33,756 bases of DNA from an uncultured Eubacteriales bacterium. Lineage in GTDB: Bacteria; Bacillota; Clostridia; Oscillospirales; Oscillospiraceae. Positions 14,987 to 21,794 of this stretch are shown in pieces. Location: contig ONCN01000004.1 of NCBI GenBank assembly GCA_900316335.1, positions 1-33,756 of the forward strand. Reading direction: 5' to 3'. The notes beneath the pieces are model-generated. The model saw only the letters and a list, made by a program, of their open reading frames with translations, had not been told where the DNA came from and made no database searches. The number at the start of each line of letters is the position of its first letter. The stretch's first letter is position 1. A program made the translations under genes and the position numbers.

Positions 14987-16351
14987 ATGGCAAAGGCAAA
15001 AACGATCTATTACTGCACAAGCTGCGGCAACGAGTCGAGCAAATGGATGGGCCGCTGTCCCGCCTGTGGGGAATGGAACACCATGACCGAGCATGTGGAA
15101 AAGCCCGCGGCGCCCGCGCGCGGCGTTGTGCGCGCCGGTGCAGTCGGCGCAAGCCGGCCCAAACGCCTGTCTGAGATCGTCTCCGGGGCCGAGCAGCGCT
15201 TTTCCACCGGCCTGGGGGAGTTGGATCGAGTCTTGGGCGGCGGCGCTGTGAAGGGCTCTCTGGTCCTTGTAGGCGGCGCGCCGGGCATCGGCAAATCTAC
15301 GCTGCTGCTGCAGATCTGTTCGGAGCTTTGCAGGTCGTGGTCTGTTTTGTACGTTTCGGGCGAGGAGAGCGAGAGCCAACTGAAAATGCGCGCCGAGCGT
15401 CTTGAAGTGCGCGAGGAAAACCTGCTGCTCTACGCCCAGACCGAGCTTGACGAGATCTTGGAGGTCGCGCGTGCCGAACAGCCGGATATTCTGATCGTTG
15501 ACTCCATCCAGACTCTCTATTCGGGCGACAACACCTCCACGCCCGGCAGCGTTTCGCAGGTCAAGGACTGCACCATGGCGCTCATGCAGCTATCCAAGCA
15601 GACCGGGATCACCGTGTTCGTCGTGGGCCACGTCAACAAAGAGGGCGCGATCGCAGGCCCGAAGGTTTTGGAGCATATGGTGGACTGCGTGCTCTACTTT
15701 GAGGGCGAGCGCAACGGTCCCTACCGCCTGCTTCGAGCGGAAAAAAACCGCTTTGGCTCCACCAACGAGGTCGGCGTGTTTGAGATGTACGACAAGGGCC
15801 TGCGCGAGATCCCCAATCCATCCCAGATGCTGCTGGCCGGGCGGCCCAAGGGCGCATCCGGCACCTGCGTCGCCTGCGTAATGGAGGGGACAAGACCCCT
15901 GCTTGCCGAGGTCCAGGCGCTTGTGACCAAGAGCTTTTTCAACGTGCCGCGCCGCACCACCGACGGCTTTGACTACAACCGCGCGGCGCTTTTGACCGCG
16001 GTGCTCGAAAAGCGGGGCGGGATGCGTCTGGGCGAGTGCGATATCTATCTCAATGTGATCGGCGGACTGCGCATCGACGAGCCGGGCTCGGATCTGCCGG
16101 TTCTGATCGCCATTGCCTCTTCCTTCCGTGACACCGCTGTGGACGACGGCCTGACCGCCGTGGGGGAGGTGGGTCTGACGGGCGAGATCCGCATGGTATC
16201 CAACCTCGAGCAGCGGCTATCGGAAATCCGACGTCTGGGCTTTACCAAGTGCATCGTGCCGCGCCACGGCACCCAGCGGCTGAGCGTGCCGGAGGGACTG
16301 GAGCTGCTGCGGGTGCGAAATCTGCGTGAGGCCATCGAGATTGCGCTCTGA
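14987..16351 (+). CDS. radA: DNA repair protein RadA
   Basis: RecA-related helicase-like ATPase, 454 residues, that processes branched recombination intermediates. Order: C4 zinc finger (C10, C13, C24, C27 in YYCTSCGNES and GRCPACGEW), Walker A GGAPGIGKS at 96-104, Walker B ILIVDSIQ, the family-specific KNRFG at 253-257, and a Lon-protease-like C-terminal domain (RRTTDGFDYNRAALLTAVLEK, GLTGEIR). Start at ATG 14987 with AAGGAG eight bases before. The same frame stays open back through cwlD, but that stretch is not coding. Length and motifs are complete. Ends at a strong terminator. Confidence 0.96.
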   Translation: MAKAKTIYYCTSCGNESSKWMGRCPACGEWNTMTEHVEKPAAPARGVVRAGAVGASRPKRLSEIVSGAEQRFSTGLGELDRVLGGGAVKGSLVLVGGAPGIGKSTLLLQICSELCRSWSVLYVSGEESESQLKMRAERLEVREENLLLYAQTELDEILEVARAEQPDILIVDSIQTLYSGDNTSTPGSVSQVKDCTMALMQLSKQTGITVFVVGHVNKEGAIAGPKVLEHMVDCVLYFEGERNGPYRLLRAEKNRFGSTNEVGVFEMYDKGLREIPNPSQMLLAGRPKGASGTCVACVMEGTRPLLAEVQALVTKSFFNVPRRTTDGFDYNRAALLTAVLEKRGGMRLGECDIYLNVIGGLRIDEPGSDLPVLIAIASSFRDTAVDDGLTAVGEVGLTGEIRMVSNLEQRLSEIRRLGFTKCIVPRHGTQRLSVPEGLELLRVRNLREAIEIAL

Positions 16352-16355
16352 ACGG

Positions 16356-16399
16356 AAAAAAAGCGTCCGCGGATCCAGACGATCCGCGGACGCTTTTTT
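16356..16399. terminator. Bidirectional terminator after radA
   Basis: Near-perfect palindrome, stem AAAAAAGCGTCCGCGGATC paired across a short loop with its complement (16356-16399), giving a GC hairpin with T runs on both strands. It separates convergent radA and the small surface protein gene. Confidence 0.93.
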
Positions 16400-16409
16400 G
16401 GTCTTGAGA

Positions 16410-16637
16410 TTAGTTTTCCTTGCGCAGCTTGGCGGAAGCCAGGTAAGCGCCGCAAGCACCAACCATCATAACACCGAACACCACCAGGACGTAGTCACCG
16501 GTGCTGGGAGAGGTCTCGCTCTTGTCCGTGTTGGAAGAGGTGGGCTTGGCGGTGGGGCTGCTCTCAGCAAACGCCACAGTGGCCAGGGAGAAAACCAACA
16601 CAACGACCAGGATCAATGCAAACAGTCTTTTCATCAT
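16410..16637 (-). CDS. Miniature sortase-substrate-like surface protein
   Basis: 75 residues in three parts: a signal peptide with probable cleavage after AFA (residues 1-25), a linker of about 20 residues made almost wholly of serine, threonine, proline and lysine, then SPSTGD followed by a hydrophobic helix (YVLVVFGVMMVGACGAYLA) and the basic tail KLRKEN. The last part looks like a cell-wall sorting signal with SPSTG in place of LPXTG; NPxTG and similar variants are known in clostridia. No functional domain remains between the two signals. If sortase does not recognise it, it would simply be a membrane-anchored peptide. Start ATG 16637 or the adjacent ATG 16634; AGGAGG spacing favours the second. 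Strong promoter and terminator make it a free-standing gene. Confidence 0.8.
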   Translation of the reverse strand: MMKRLFALILVVVLVFSLATVAFAESSPTAKPTSSNTDKSETSPSTGDYVLVVFGVMMVGACGAYLASAKLRKEN

Positions 16638-16679
16638 GAATTCCTCCTTGAAACTGGAAGTTCTGATTTTACGGTTATA

Positions 16680-16707
16680 ATTATAGCACAGATTTTCTGT
16701 TTGTAAA
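16680..16707 (-). promoter_or_regulatory. Strong promoter with palindrome in the spacer
   Basis: Minus strand: TTTACA (16707-16702), 16-bp spacer, perfect TATAAT (16685-16680). The spacer is almost filled by the perfect dyad ACAGATTTTCTGT (16688-16700), placed where a repressor or activator would control the promoter. Confidence 0.82.
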
Positions 16708-16759
16708 TAGTTATTTTTGATTTTCTGAACTTTTTTCCGGGCGCGGCAGGGGAGGGGCC

Positions 16760-17833
16760 TTATACCACCATCTCGTAGGGGCCGATCTGGCTGACCGCTA
16801 AATATTGATTCAGTTGGTCCGGCGCATAGACGCCAAGATCCGTCACAACGCCCGTGATCAGCTCCGGCGGCGTGATATCAAACGAGGGATAGTAGCCCTT
16901 CACGCCCGGCGCTGCGGTGCGCACGCCCATGGCCTGCAGCACAAACTCGGGGTCCCGCTGCTCGATGTGGATGCTGGCGCGGTCCGGGTGGCCCTGGTCC
17001 GGCACGCCGGTAACGTAGAAGGGCACGCCGAAGTGCCTGGCGCAGATGGCGATTTGCAGGGTTCCGATCTTGTTGACCACATGCCCGTCCAGACAGATGG
17101 CGTCCGCCGCGCAGGTAAAGACGTCCACGCCCTCGCGCTCAAGCACAAAGGCAGGCATATTGTCCGTGATCACCGTGGTGTCAAAGCCCATTTCGCTGCA
17201 CACGGTGGCCGTCAGGCGCGCGCCCTGGAAGTAGGGTCTGGTCTCGGGGCAGAAGATGCGCAGTGTTTTTCCCTGCTCTTTTGCGCGGCGCAGCATCATG
17301 CCGACGATCGTCTCGCCAAAGCACTGGGTCATCACGGTGCCGTTTTGCGGGATGCGGTCAACCAAATGGCCCGCGATCTGATCCACGCGGCCATAGCGCC
17401 GGTCGTTGGTGCGCACAAGGTGCGCAACGATCGCACGGTCCACCGGCTCGCCGTCGGCAAGCGCGGCCCGGGCTGCCTCCAGACAGCCGCCGGTGATCCT
17501 GGCCATGCGCGATACGGTGGTGGGCCTTGCGTGGGAAATGGTCTCGGCGGCCCTGGTCAGATAGGCAAGCTGCCCGGCCTCGTTCCGATCCCGGCACTCA
17601 AAGGCTGCCAGCGCCATGCCCGCGGCCGCGGCGGTAAACGGGCCGCAGCTTTGCGTTACCATGTCGGTGATGGCCTGCGCGACCTCCTGGTGGGTGCGGC
17701 ATACGACAAATTCGGTTTTGGCCGGGTAGATCCGGCGGTCTAAGATGCGCACCACGCCGTCTTCATACCAAGCGATGTTTTCATAGCGCAGCATAAAGGC
17801 CAGGTCGTGGTCCTGGCGCAGTGTATTGGTCAT
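16760..17833 (-). CDS. MtnA-like aldose-1-phosphate isomerase (eIF2B-alpha family)
   Basis: 357 residues of the family containing methylthioribose-1-phosphate isomerase and ribose-1,5-bisphosphate isomerase. Catalytic cysteine (VMTQCFGET) and aspartate (ITDNMPAFVL) are both present, as is the VVNKIGTLQIAICARHFGVPFYV block. The N-terminal RGAPAIG signature of ordinary MtnA is replaced by SCGPFTA, so the substrate may differ. The gene starts inside the last codons of the upstream deaminase gene (four-base overlap), which indicates translational coupling and a shared pathway: deaminated methylthioadenosine or 5'-deoxyadenosine broken to the sugar-1-phosphate, then isomerised here. Substrate remains inference. 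Confidence 0.82.
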   Translation of the reverse strand: MTNTLRQDHDLAFMLRYENIAWYEDGVVRILDRRIYPAKTEFVVCRTHQEVAQAITDMVTQSCGPFTAAAAGMALAAFECRDRNEAGQLAYLTRAAETISHARPTTVSRMARITGGCLEAARAALADGEPVDRAIVAHLVRTNDRRYGRVDQIAGHLVDRIPQNGTVMTQCFGETIVGMMLRRAKEQGKTLRIFCPETRPYFQGARLTATVCSEMGFDTTVITDNMPAFVLEREGVDVFTCAADAICLDGHVVNKIGTLQIAICARHFGVPFYVTGVPDQGHPDRASIHIEQRDPEFVLQAMGVRTAAPGVKGYYPSFDITPPELITGVVTDLGVYAPDQLNQYLAVSQIGPYEMVV

Positions 17834-19125
17834 TGGTACAGCTCCTTCAAAACCCGGCGGGACTCGAAGCGGATCCGCTCGGCGTCCAGCGTGGTGTACA
17901 CGCCGTTTTCATAGAGTATGTTGCCGTCAACCATGGTCATGCAAACGTCGCTGCCCTGCACGGCGTAGGCGATCATGGCGGGGTAGTCAAGCGCAGGGAT
18001 CAGATGCGGCTTGTCAAAGTCGATGACGGCAAGATCCGCCTTCATGCCAACCTTCAGCTCGCCCGTGTCAGGGCGTCCCTGCAAGCGCGCGCCGTTGCGG
18101 GTCGCCATCTTGAGCAGATCGGCCGGCTTCATAATGGTGGGGTCGCCCGTGTGCCCATTGTGGATGACGGACGCCAGGTGAAGCTCTTCGATCATGTTGA
18201 GATTGTTGTTGGAGGCTGCCCCGTCTGTGCCAAGGGCGACGTTGATCCCCTTGTCCAGCATCTGCTGTACGGGCGCAAAGCCGCTGCCGATCTTCATATT
18301 GCTTGACGGGCAGTGGACCGGGCTGACCTTGCAGGTCTTCATCAGGTCCATATCCGCCTCGGTGACCCAGACACAATGCGCTGCTGTCGTGCGATTGCGG
18401 AAGGTGCCAAGCTCATAAAACAGCCTGGCAGGGGTCTTGCCGTATTTGTCAACGCACGCCTTCTGCTCGCGCGCGGTTTCTGACAGATGGATGTGCATGC
18501 CGGCGCCGCGGGCAAAGCATGCCTCACTGTAGGCGCGGATGGTATCGGGGGTGTTGGTGTATTCCGCGTGGATGCAGAGGTCGATCTTGATCTTGCCGCC
18601 GTTATAGTTGTGGAACTCGTCAAACAGGGCAAGCCCCTCTTTGCAGTCCTGGTTTTGCGCGTAGGGCAGATCCGGCCGGCCCTGCGTGGAGCGGCAGAGA
18701 TTGGCCTTCATCCCGGCGCGGCACAGCGCCTCAATGGTCACGGCGTTGCGGTAGTACATATCCGAAAAGGAGGTCACGCCGCTGGCCAGAAGCTCGAGCA
18801 TGGCAAGCTCGCTTGCCCACCGGATGCCCTCGTCGGTCCACTTGGCCTCGGTGGGGAAGATATAGTCATAGAGCCAGTCGTGTAGGCTGAGGTCCGAGCC
18901 GATGCCGCGCAAAAACACCATCGGGCAGTGGCAGTGGCAGTTGATCAGCCCGGGAATGATCAGTTTTCCGCTCAGATCCTTTTGTTCGTCGTACTCCTCC
19001 TGCGGCGGCGTTGCAGACAGATAGCAAATGGTATCGCCGTCAATGCCGAGATAGGCGTTTTTCAGAGTTTTCCATTCTTCCCCGACCAGGGTGAGGATAT
19101 CCGCGTGCTTGAGTAATCGCTTCAT
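17830..19125 (-). CDS. mtaD: MTA/SAH/5'-deoxyadenosine deaminase
   Basis: Cytoplasmic zinc amidohydrolase of 431 residues. Metal-binding HxH is in INCHCHCPM, then HAEYT, HIHLSE and the aspartate of GTDGAASNNNLNM, in the usual order. Early LRGIGSDLSLHDWL matches the MtaD/DadD group, which deaminates 5'-methylthioadenosine, S-adenosylhomocysteine or 5'-deoxyadenosine to the inosine derivatives. Start ATG 19125 has GAGGGA upstream. It is translationally coupled to the mtnA-like gene, supporting a role in salvage of radical-SAM and polyamine by-products. Related guanine-deaminase-like or SsnA enzymes are the main alternative. Confidence 0.86.
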   Translation of the reverse strand: MKRLLKHADILTLVGEEWKTLKNAYLGIDGDTICYLSATPPQEEYDEQKDLSGKLIIPGLINCHCHCPMVFLRGIGSDLSLHDWLYDYIFPTEAKWTDEGIRWASELAMLELLASGVTSFSDMYYRNAVTIEALCRAGMKANLCRSTQGRPDLPYAQNQDCKEGLALFDEFHNYNGGKIKIDLCIHAEYTNTPDTIRAYSEACFARGAGMHIHLSETAREQKACVDKYGKTPARLFYELGTFRNRTTAAHCVWVTEADMDLMKTCKVSPVHCPSSNMKIGSGFAPVQQMLDKGINVALGTDGAASNNNLNMIEELHLASVIHNGHTGDPTIMKPADLLKMATRNGARLQGRPDTGELKVGMKADLAVIDFDKPHLIPALDYPAMIAYAVQGSDVCMTMVDGNILYENGVYTTLDAERIRFESRRVLKELYQ

Positions 19126-19180
19126 GTCAATCCCTCGCTTTGCGCTCAGTTGTACTTCAGATTGTGCGTTCTTTCTGGAT

Positions 19181-19209
19181 ATTATACAAAATTGACAAGC
19201 GGAAGTCAA
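19181..19209 (-). promoter_or_regulatory. Sigma-A promoter of the deaminase-isomerase operon
   Basis: Minus strand: TTGACT (19209-19204), 17-bp spacer, perfect TATAAT (19186-19181). About 55 bases before the deaminase start. Confidence 0.87.
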
Positions 19210-19268
19210 TCCTTCTGACCGCTTTTGTGAAAATCTGTCACTGTGCTGCCCGTTTTGTGAAATAACGG

Positions 19269-19297
19269 TTGCTTTTTGCCGCAAACGGGGATATACT
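19269..19297 (+). promoter_or_regulatory. Promoter of the capA-like gene
   Basis: TTGCTT (19269-19274), 17-bp spacer, TATACT (19292-19297), about 30 bases before the ATG; divergent from the deaminase promoter. Confidence 0.65.
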
Positions 19298-19328
19298 GAA
19301 GCAAACAGCCGTATAAGGAGGGCAAGCG

Positions 19329-20576
19329 ATGGAAACGCAGCAGCACAGCCGCGCGCAGCGGCGCAGGCAGGCAAAGCGGCAGTGGATCCTGCAGTGGGTC
19401 AAGTTTGTCGCCATGGTGAGCTCCACGATCTTGGTGATCGTCCTTGTGTTTGTGCTCATCCATACCATCCGCACAAGCCGCGCTGCACCTGAGCCGACCG
19501 AACCGCCTGTGACCACCCAGGCGCCCACAGAGTCAGAAACCGTGGATGTGAACCGGCTCGACCCGTCTGCGCGCACGCCGATCGAAAGCGTGGACATTCT
19601 GGCTTTGGGCGACAATCTTATGCACAACACCGTGATGTGGGCCGGACAGACGGACGACGGCTATGATTTTACGCCCATGTACCGCTACGTCCGCGACGAC
19701 GTCGCCGCGGCGGATCTGGCCTGCATCAACCAGGAGACCATCTATATCACAGATCCCGAGGAGTATACCAATTATCCGGAGTTCGGCGGACCGGTGCAGA
19801 TCGGTGAGGCCCTGGCAGAAACAGGGTTTGACATTGTGACCCATGCCACCAACCACTGTCTGGACAAGGGAAGCCGCGGCATCCTTGACACCGTGGCCTT
19901 CTGGAAGACCCACCCGGAGGTGACGTATCTCGGCATCCACGACAGCCAGCAGGACCACGATACCCTGCGCGTGGTGACCAAAAACGGCATCCGCATCGCC
20001 CTGCTCAACTACACCTACGGCACCAACGCAGGTCTGCCGGAGAAGGACTATATGGTGGACTATCTCTGGGACGAGGAGGAGATCGCAAAGGATATCGAAC
20101 GCGCCGCCGCAGAGTCGGACTTTATCCTGGTTTTTCCCCATTGGGGAACCGAAAACACCTTTGAGCCGGATGCAAAGCAGCTCTCCTGGGCGCAGTTCTT
20201 TGCAGACCACGGCGTCGGGGCCGTCATCGGCTGCCATACGCACACGCTGCAGCCTGTGACCGAGATCACAGGGAAAGACGGCAACAAAATGCCCGTGTTC
20301 TGGTCGCTGGGGAACTTCATCTCGCACATGGCCGAGGCGCAAAACATGCTCGGCGGCATGGCAAGGCTCACCGTCAGCCGGGATGAATACGGCGTGTACG
20401 TCAGCCGGTACAGCTTGGAGCCGACCGTGACCTACGCCTCGCACGAGGGCGGAAAATGGGCCTTCTGCGGCATGAAGCTGACCGACTACACCGACGAGAT
20501 GGCAAGGACCCATCTCATTGACGGCACGAGTCCAGACGAGATGAAGACATTATCTGAGTCCATCCTGCACCCATAA
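19329..20576 (+). CDS. CapA-family (PGA_cap) membrane-anchored protein
   Basis: 415 residues. A basic N-terminus and one membrane helix (about 25-47) are followed by a threonine/proline/glutamate spacer and a calcineurin-like PGA_cap domain. Metallophosphatase-type motifs are visible: ALGDNLMHN, ATNHCLDKG, VFPHWGTE and IGCHTHTLQ. Family members are named after the poly-gamma-glutamate capsule protein CapA, but most copies in gut clostridia lack capB/capC neighbours, as here, and their substrate is unknown. Outside-facing location is inferred from the anchor. AAGGAGGG lies eight bases before the ATG. Own promoter; a single-gene unit. Confidence 0.88.
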   Translation: METQQHSRAQRRRQAKRQWILQWVKFVAMVSSTILVIVLVFVLIHTIRTSRAAPEPTEPPVTTQAPTESETVDVNRLDPSARTPIESVDILALGDNLMHNTVMWAGQTDDGYDFTPMYRYVRDDVAAADLACINQETIYITDPEEYTNYPEFGGPVQIGEALAETGFDIVTHATNHCLDKGSRGILDTVAFWKTHPEVTYLGIHDSQQDHDTLRVVTKNGIRIALLNYTYGTNAGLPEKDYMVDYLWDEEEIAKDIERAAAESDFILVFPHWGTENTFEPDAKQLSWAQFFADHGVGAVIGCHTHTLQPVTEITGKDGNKMPVFWSLGNFISHMAEAQNMLGGMARLTVSRDEYGVYVSRYSLEPTVTYASHEGGKWAFCGMKLTDYTDEMARTHLIDGTSPDEMKTLSESILHP

Positions 20577-20610
20577 AAAACCGGCGCCCGCTTGCACAAA
20601 CGGGCGCCGG
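20574..20610 (-). terminator. Terminator of the SARP-like regulator gene
   Basis: Ten-base-pair stem CCGGCGCCCG / CGGGCGCCGG (20581-20610). On the minus strand it is followed by six T residues, so it ends the regulator transcript. On the plus strand there is no T tract. Confidence 0.85.
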
Positions 20611-20621
20611 CCTGCGTTATT

Positions 20622-21416
20622 TCAGAGTCTTTGGAACTTGCCTTTGGTTTCCAGGTTGATCCAGGTGGATTCCGCCCAGTCGTACTGGCGCATGTACTCG
20701 CCCTGGTAGGCGTCGATGCCGGATGGCAGCCCCTTGAGCCAGTCAAAGTAGTCGCAGGGGATCCAGTCCGGGATCAGACCCATCGAGCCCCGGCGGCGGA
20801 TCAGACACTGGCCCAAGCCAAGGCGCTCGAGCGTGTCCTTCAGATCCTTTCGGATCTGCTTGAAGTAGTTGGACCGGTCCGTTTCGCCGCCCCAGAGGAT
20901 GGTGACCAGCGTGTCGCTCTCCACCACGGAGCCGCGGCGGTCGATGAGATAGGCGAACAGCTCCTTTGTCTTCTGGTAGCGGAAGAGCACGGGCCTGCCG
21001 TTGAAGAAGACCTCAAAGTCGCCAAAGCAGCGGACAAACAGCCCGTCTTGGTTTTCCCGAACGGGATAGCGCAGATCGTCCAGCTCCTCCTGCAGGTTCT
21101 CTTCGCTCAGGGGCAGGAGCACGTAGCCAGAGGCGTGGATGCTGATTGCCTTCTGGGCCAGGCTGTCGTCGGGAGCTGTAAAGATGAGATTAAGCTCAGG
21201 CCGCAGCCGCTTCATTCGCTGGGCCAGCCGAAGGCTGTTCGGCTCTTCAAGGTCTGTACCCATGATCGCAATGCTCACCGGCTGTGAGCGGATCAGATCC
21301 AGCACCTGTTGCGGATCCTGATCGGTCTCGACCTGGGCCTGCGGCAGCAAACGCCGCACAAGCTCTGCGTCATGCGCCAGGCGCTCGGGATCCTTCTGCG
21401 CAACAATGACCATCAT
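20622..21416 (-). CDS. Pseudo-receiver/SARP-like transcription regulator
   Basis: 264 residues. Residues 1-115 have the pattern of a response-regulator receiver but lack its chemistry: the phosphoacceptor position is glycine 53 (IMGTDLEEPN) and the conserved lysine before proline is leucine (GYVLLPLS). Residues about 128-215 form an OmpR/SARP-like winged helix (FGDFEVFFNGRPVLFRYQKT, KELFAYLIDRRG, LWGG, QIRKDLKDTLERLG), followed by a short piece resembling the start of a bacterial transcription activation domain (DWIPCDYFDWLKG). It should bind DNA without phosphorylation. GGAGGG lies eight bases before ATG 21416. Its upstream region is the invertible promoter segment, so its expression is probably switched on and off. 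Target genes unknown. Confidence 0.83.
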   Translation of the reverse strand: MMVIVAQKDPERLAHDAELVRRLLPQAQVETDQDPQQVLDLIRSQPVSIAIMGTDLEEPNSLRLAQRMKRLRPELNLIFTAPDDSLAQKAISIHASGYVLLPLSEENLQEELDDLRYPVRENQDGLFVRCFGDFEVFFNGRPVLFRYQKTKELFAYLIDRRGSVVESDTLVTILWGGETDRSNYFKQIRKDLKDTLERLGLGQCLIRRRGSMGLIPDWIPCDYFDWLKGLPSGIDAYQGEYMRQYDWAESTWINLETKGKFQRL

Positions 21417-21477
21417 ATCGGTAACCCTCCATCTGATTGTGGATTATCCCGAGCAGGATCGCCTCATGTGGTCTGCA

Positions 21478-21498
21478 ACATAATCAATATTATGTAGT
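21478..21498 (+). repeat. Left inverted repeat of the promoter switch
   Basis: A 21-bp sequence whose first 18 bases are the dyad ACATAATCAATATTATGT (7-bp arms, asymmetric CAAT centre) followed by AGT. It is identical to the reverse complement of 21774-21794. The AGT end faces the segment. It lies 62 bases upstream of the SARP-like regulator start. Confidence 0.92.
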
Positions 21499-21525
21499 AA
21501 AGATAGGTTATAAAAGAAAGACAAC

Positions 21526-21537
21526 CTACTCAGGTAG
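21526..21537. promoter_or_regulatory. Palindrome at the predicted start of the switch transcript
   Basis: CTAC-TCAG-GTAG spans the predicted +1 (about 21535) of the minus-strand promoter. A neighbouring inverted repeat TAGGTT (21504-21509) / AACCTA (21523-21528) shares bases with it, so the leader could adopt two exclusive hairpins. May be an operator or a leader structure. Confidence 0.35.
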
Positions 21538-21541
21538 TACC

Positions 21542-21570
21542 ATTTTATCACTTAAATACGCTTTTTGCAA
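21542..21570 (-). promoter_or_regulatory. Sigma-A promoter inside the invertible segment
   Basis: Minus strand: TTGCAA (21570-21565), 17-bp spacer, TAAAAT (21547-21542), five of six matches in the -10 box. Directed at the SARP-like gene through the left inverted repeat. No promoter of similar quality reads the other way in the segment. Confidence 0.72.
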
Positions 21571-21626
21571 CAAAAAAACATGGAAAGAAACAATTGGATA
21601 TACTGTGAATACATACAAAAACGCAA

Positions 21627-21663
21627 GGAAAAATAGCCCTGCTCGATGAATGCGTGCAGGGCT
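21627..21663 (-). terminator. Insulating terminator inside the invertible segment
   Basis: Eight-base-pair stem AGCCCTGC / GCAGGGCT (21635-21642, 21656-21663) with a 13-base loop. On the minus strand it is followed by ATTTTTCC. It stops read-through from the recombinase side before the switch promoter. Confidence 0.7.
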
Positions 21664-21773
21664 GGTCGTTCGATACTATTCCAAGTAAGCCATATGTTTA
21701 CTAATGTACACTATAGTTACACTGTTTTTTTGAAAAAATGACCTCCCGGACGTCGTTTTCGGATTTTCAGTTC

Positions 21774-21794
21774 ACTACATAATATTGATTATGT
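21774..21794 (-). repeat. Right inverted repeat of the promoter switch
   Basis: Exact reverse complement of the left repeat. With the next three bases (to 21797) it forms a longer dyad with 10-bp arms around ATTG. The recombinase stop codon (21791-21789) lies inside it. Confidence 0.92.

Larger units (their letters stand above)
21478..21794. other. Putative invertible promoter segment (phase switch)
   Basis: A 275-bp AT-rich segment flanked by perfect 21-bp inverted repeats, beside a tyrosine recombinase gene that ends within the right repeat. Inside are a minus-strand terminator and, nearer the regulator, a minus-strand sigma-A promoter pointing out through the left repeat into the SARP-like gene. 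Inversion would turn the promoter toward the recombinase 3' end (antisense) and leave the regulator without it. As written, the switch is ON. The 370 bases between the two genes contain no coding sequence. The element's structure is seen directly; inversion is inferred. Confidence 0.75.
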
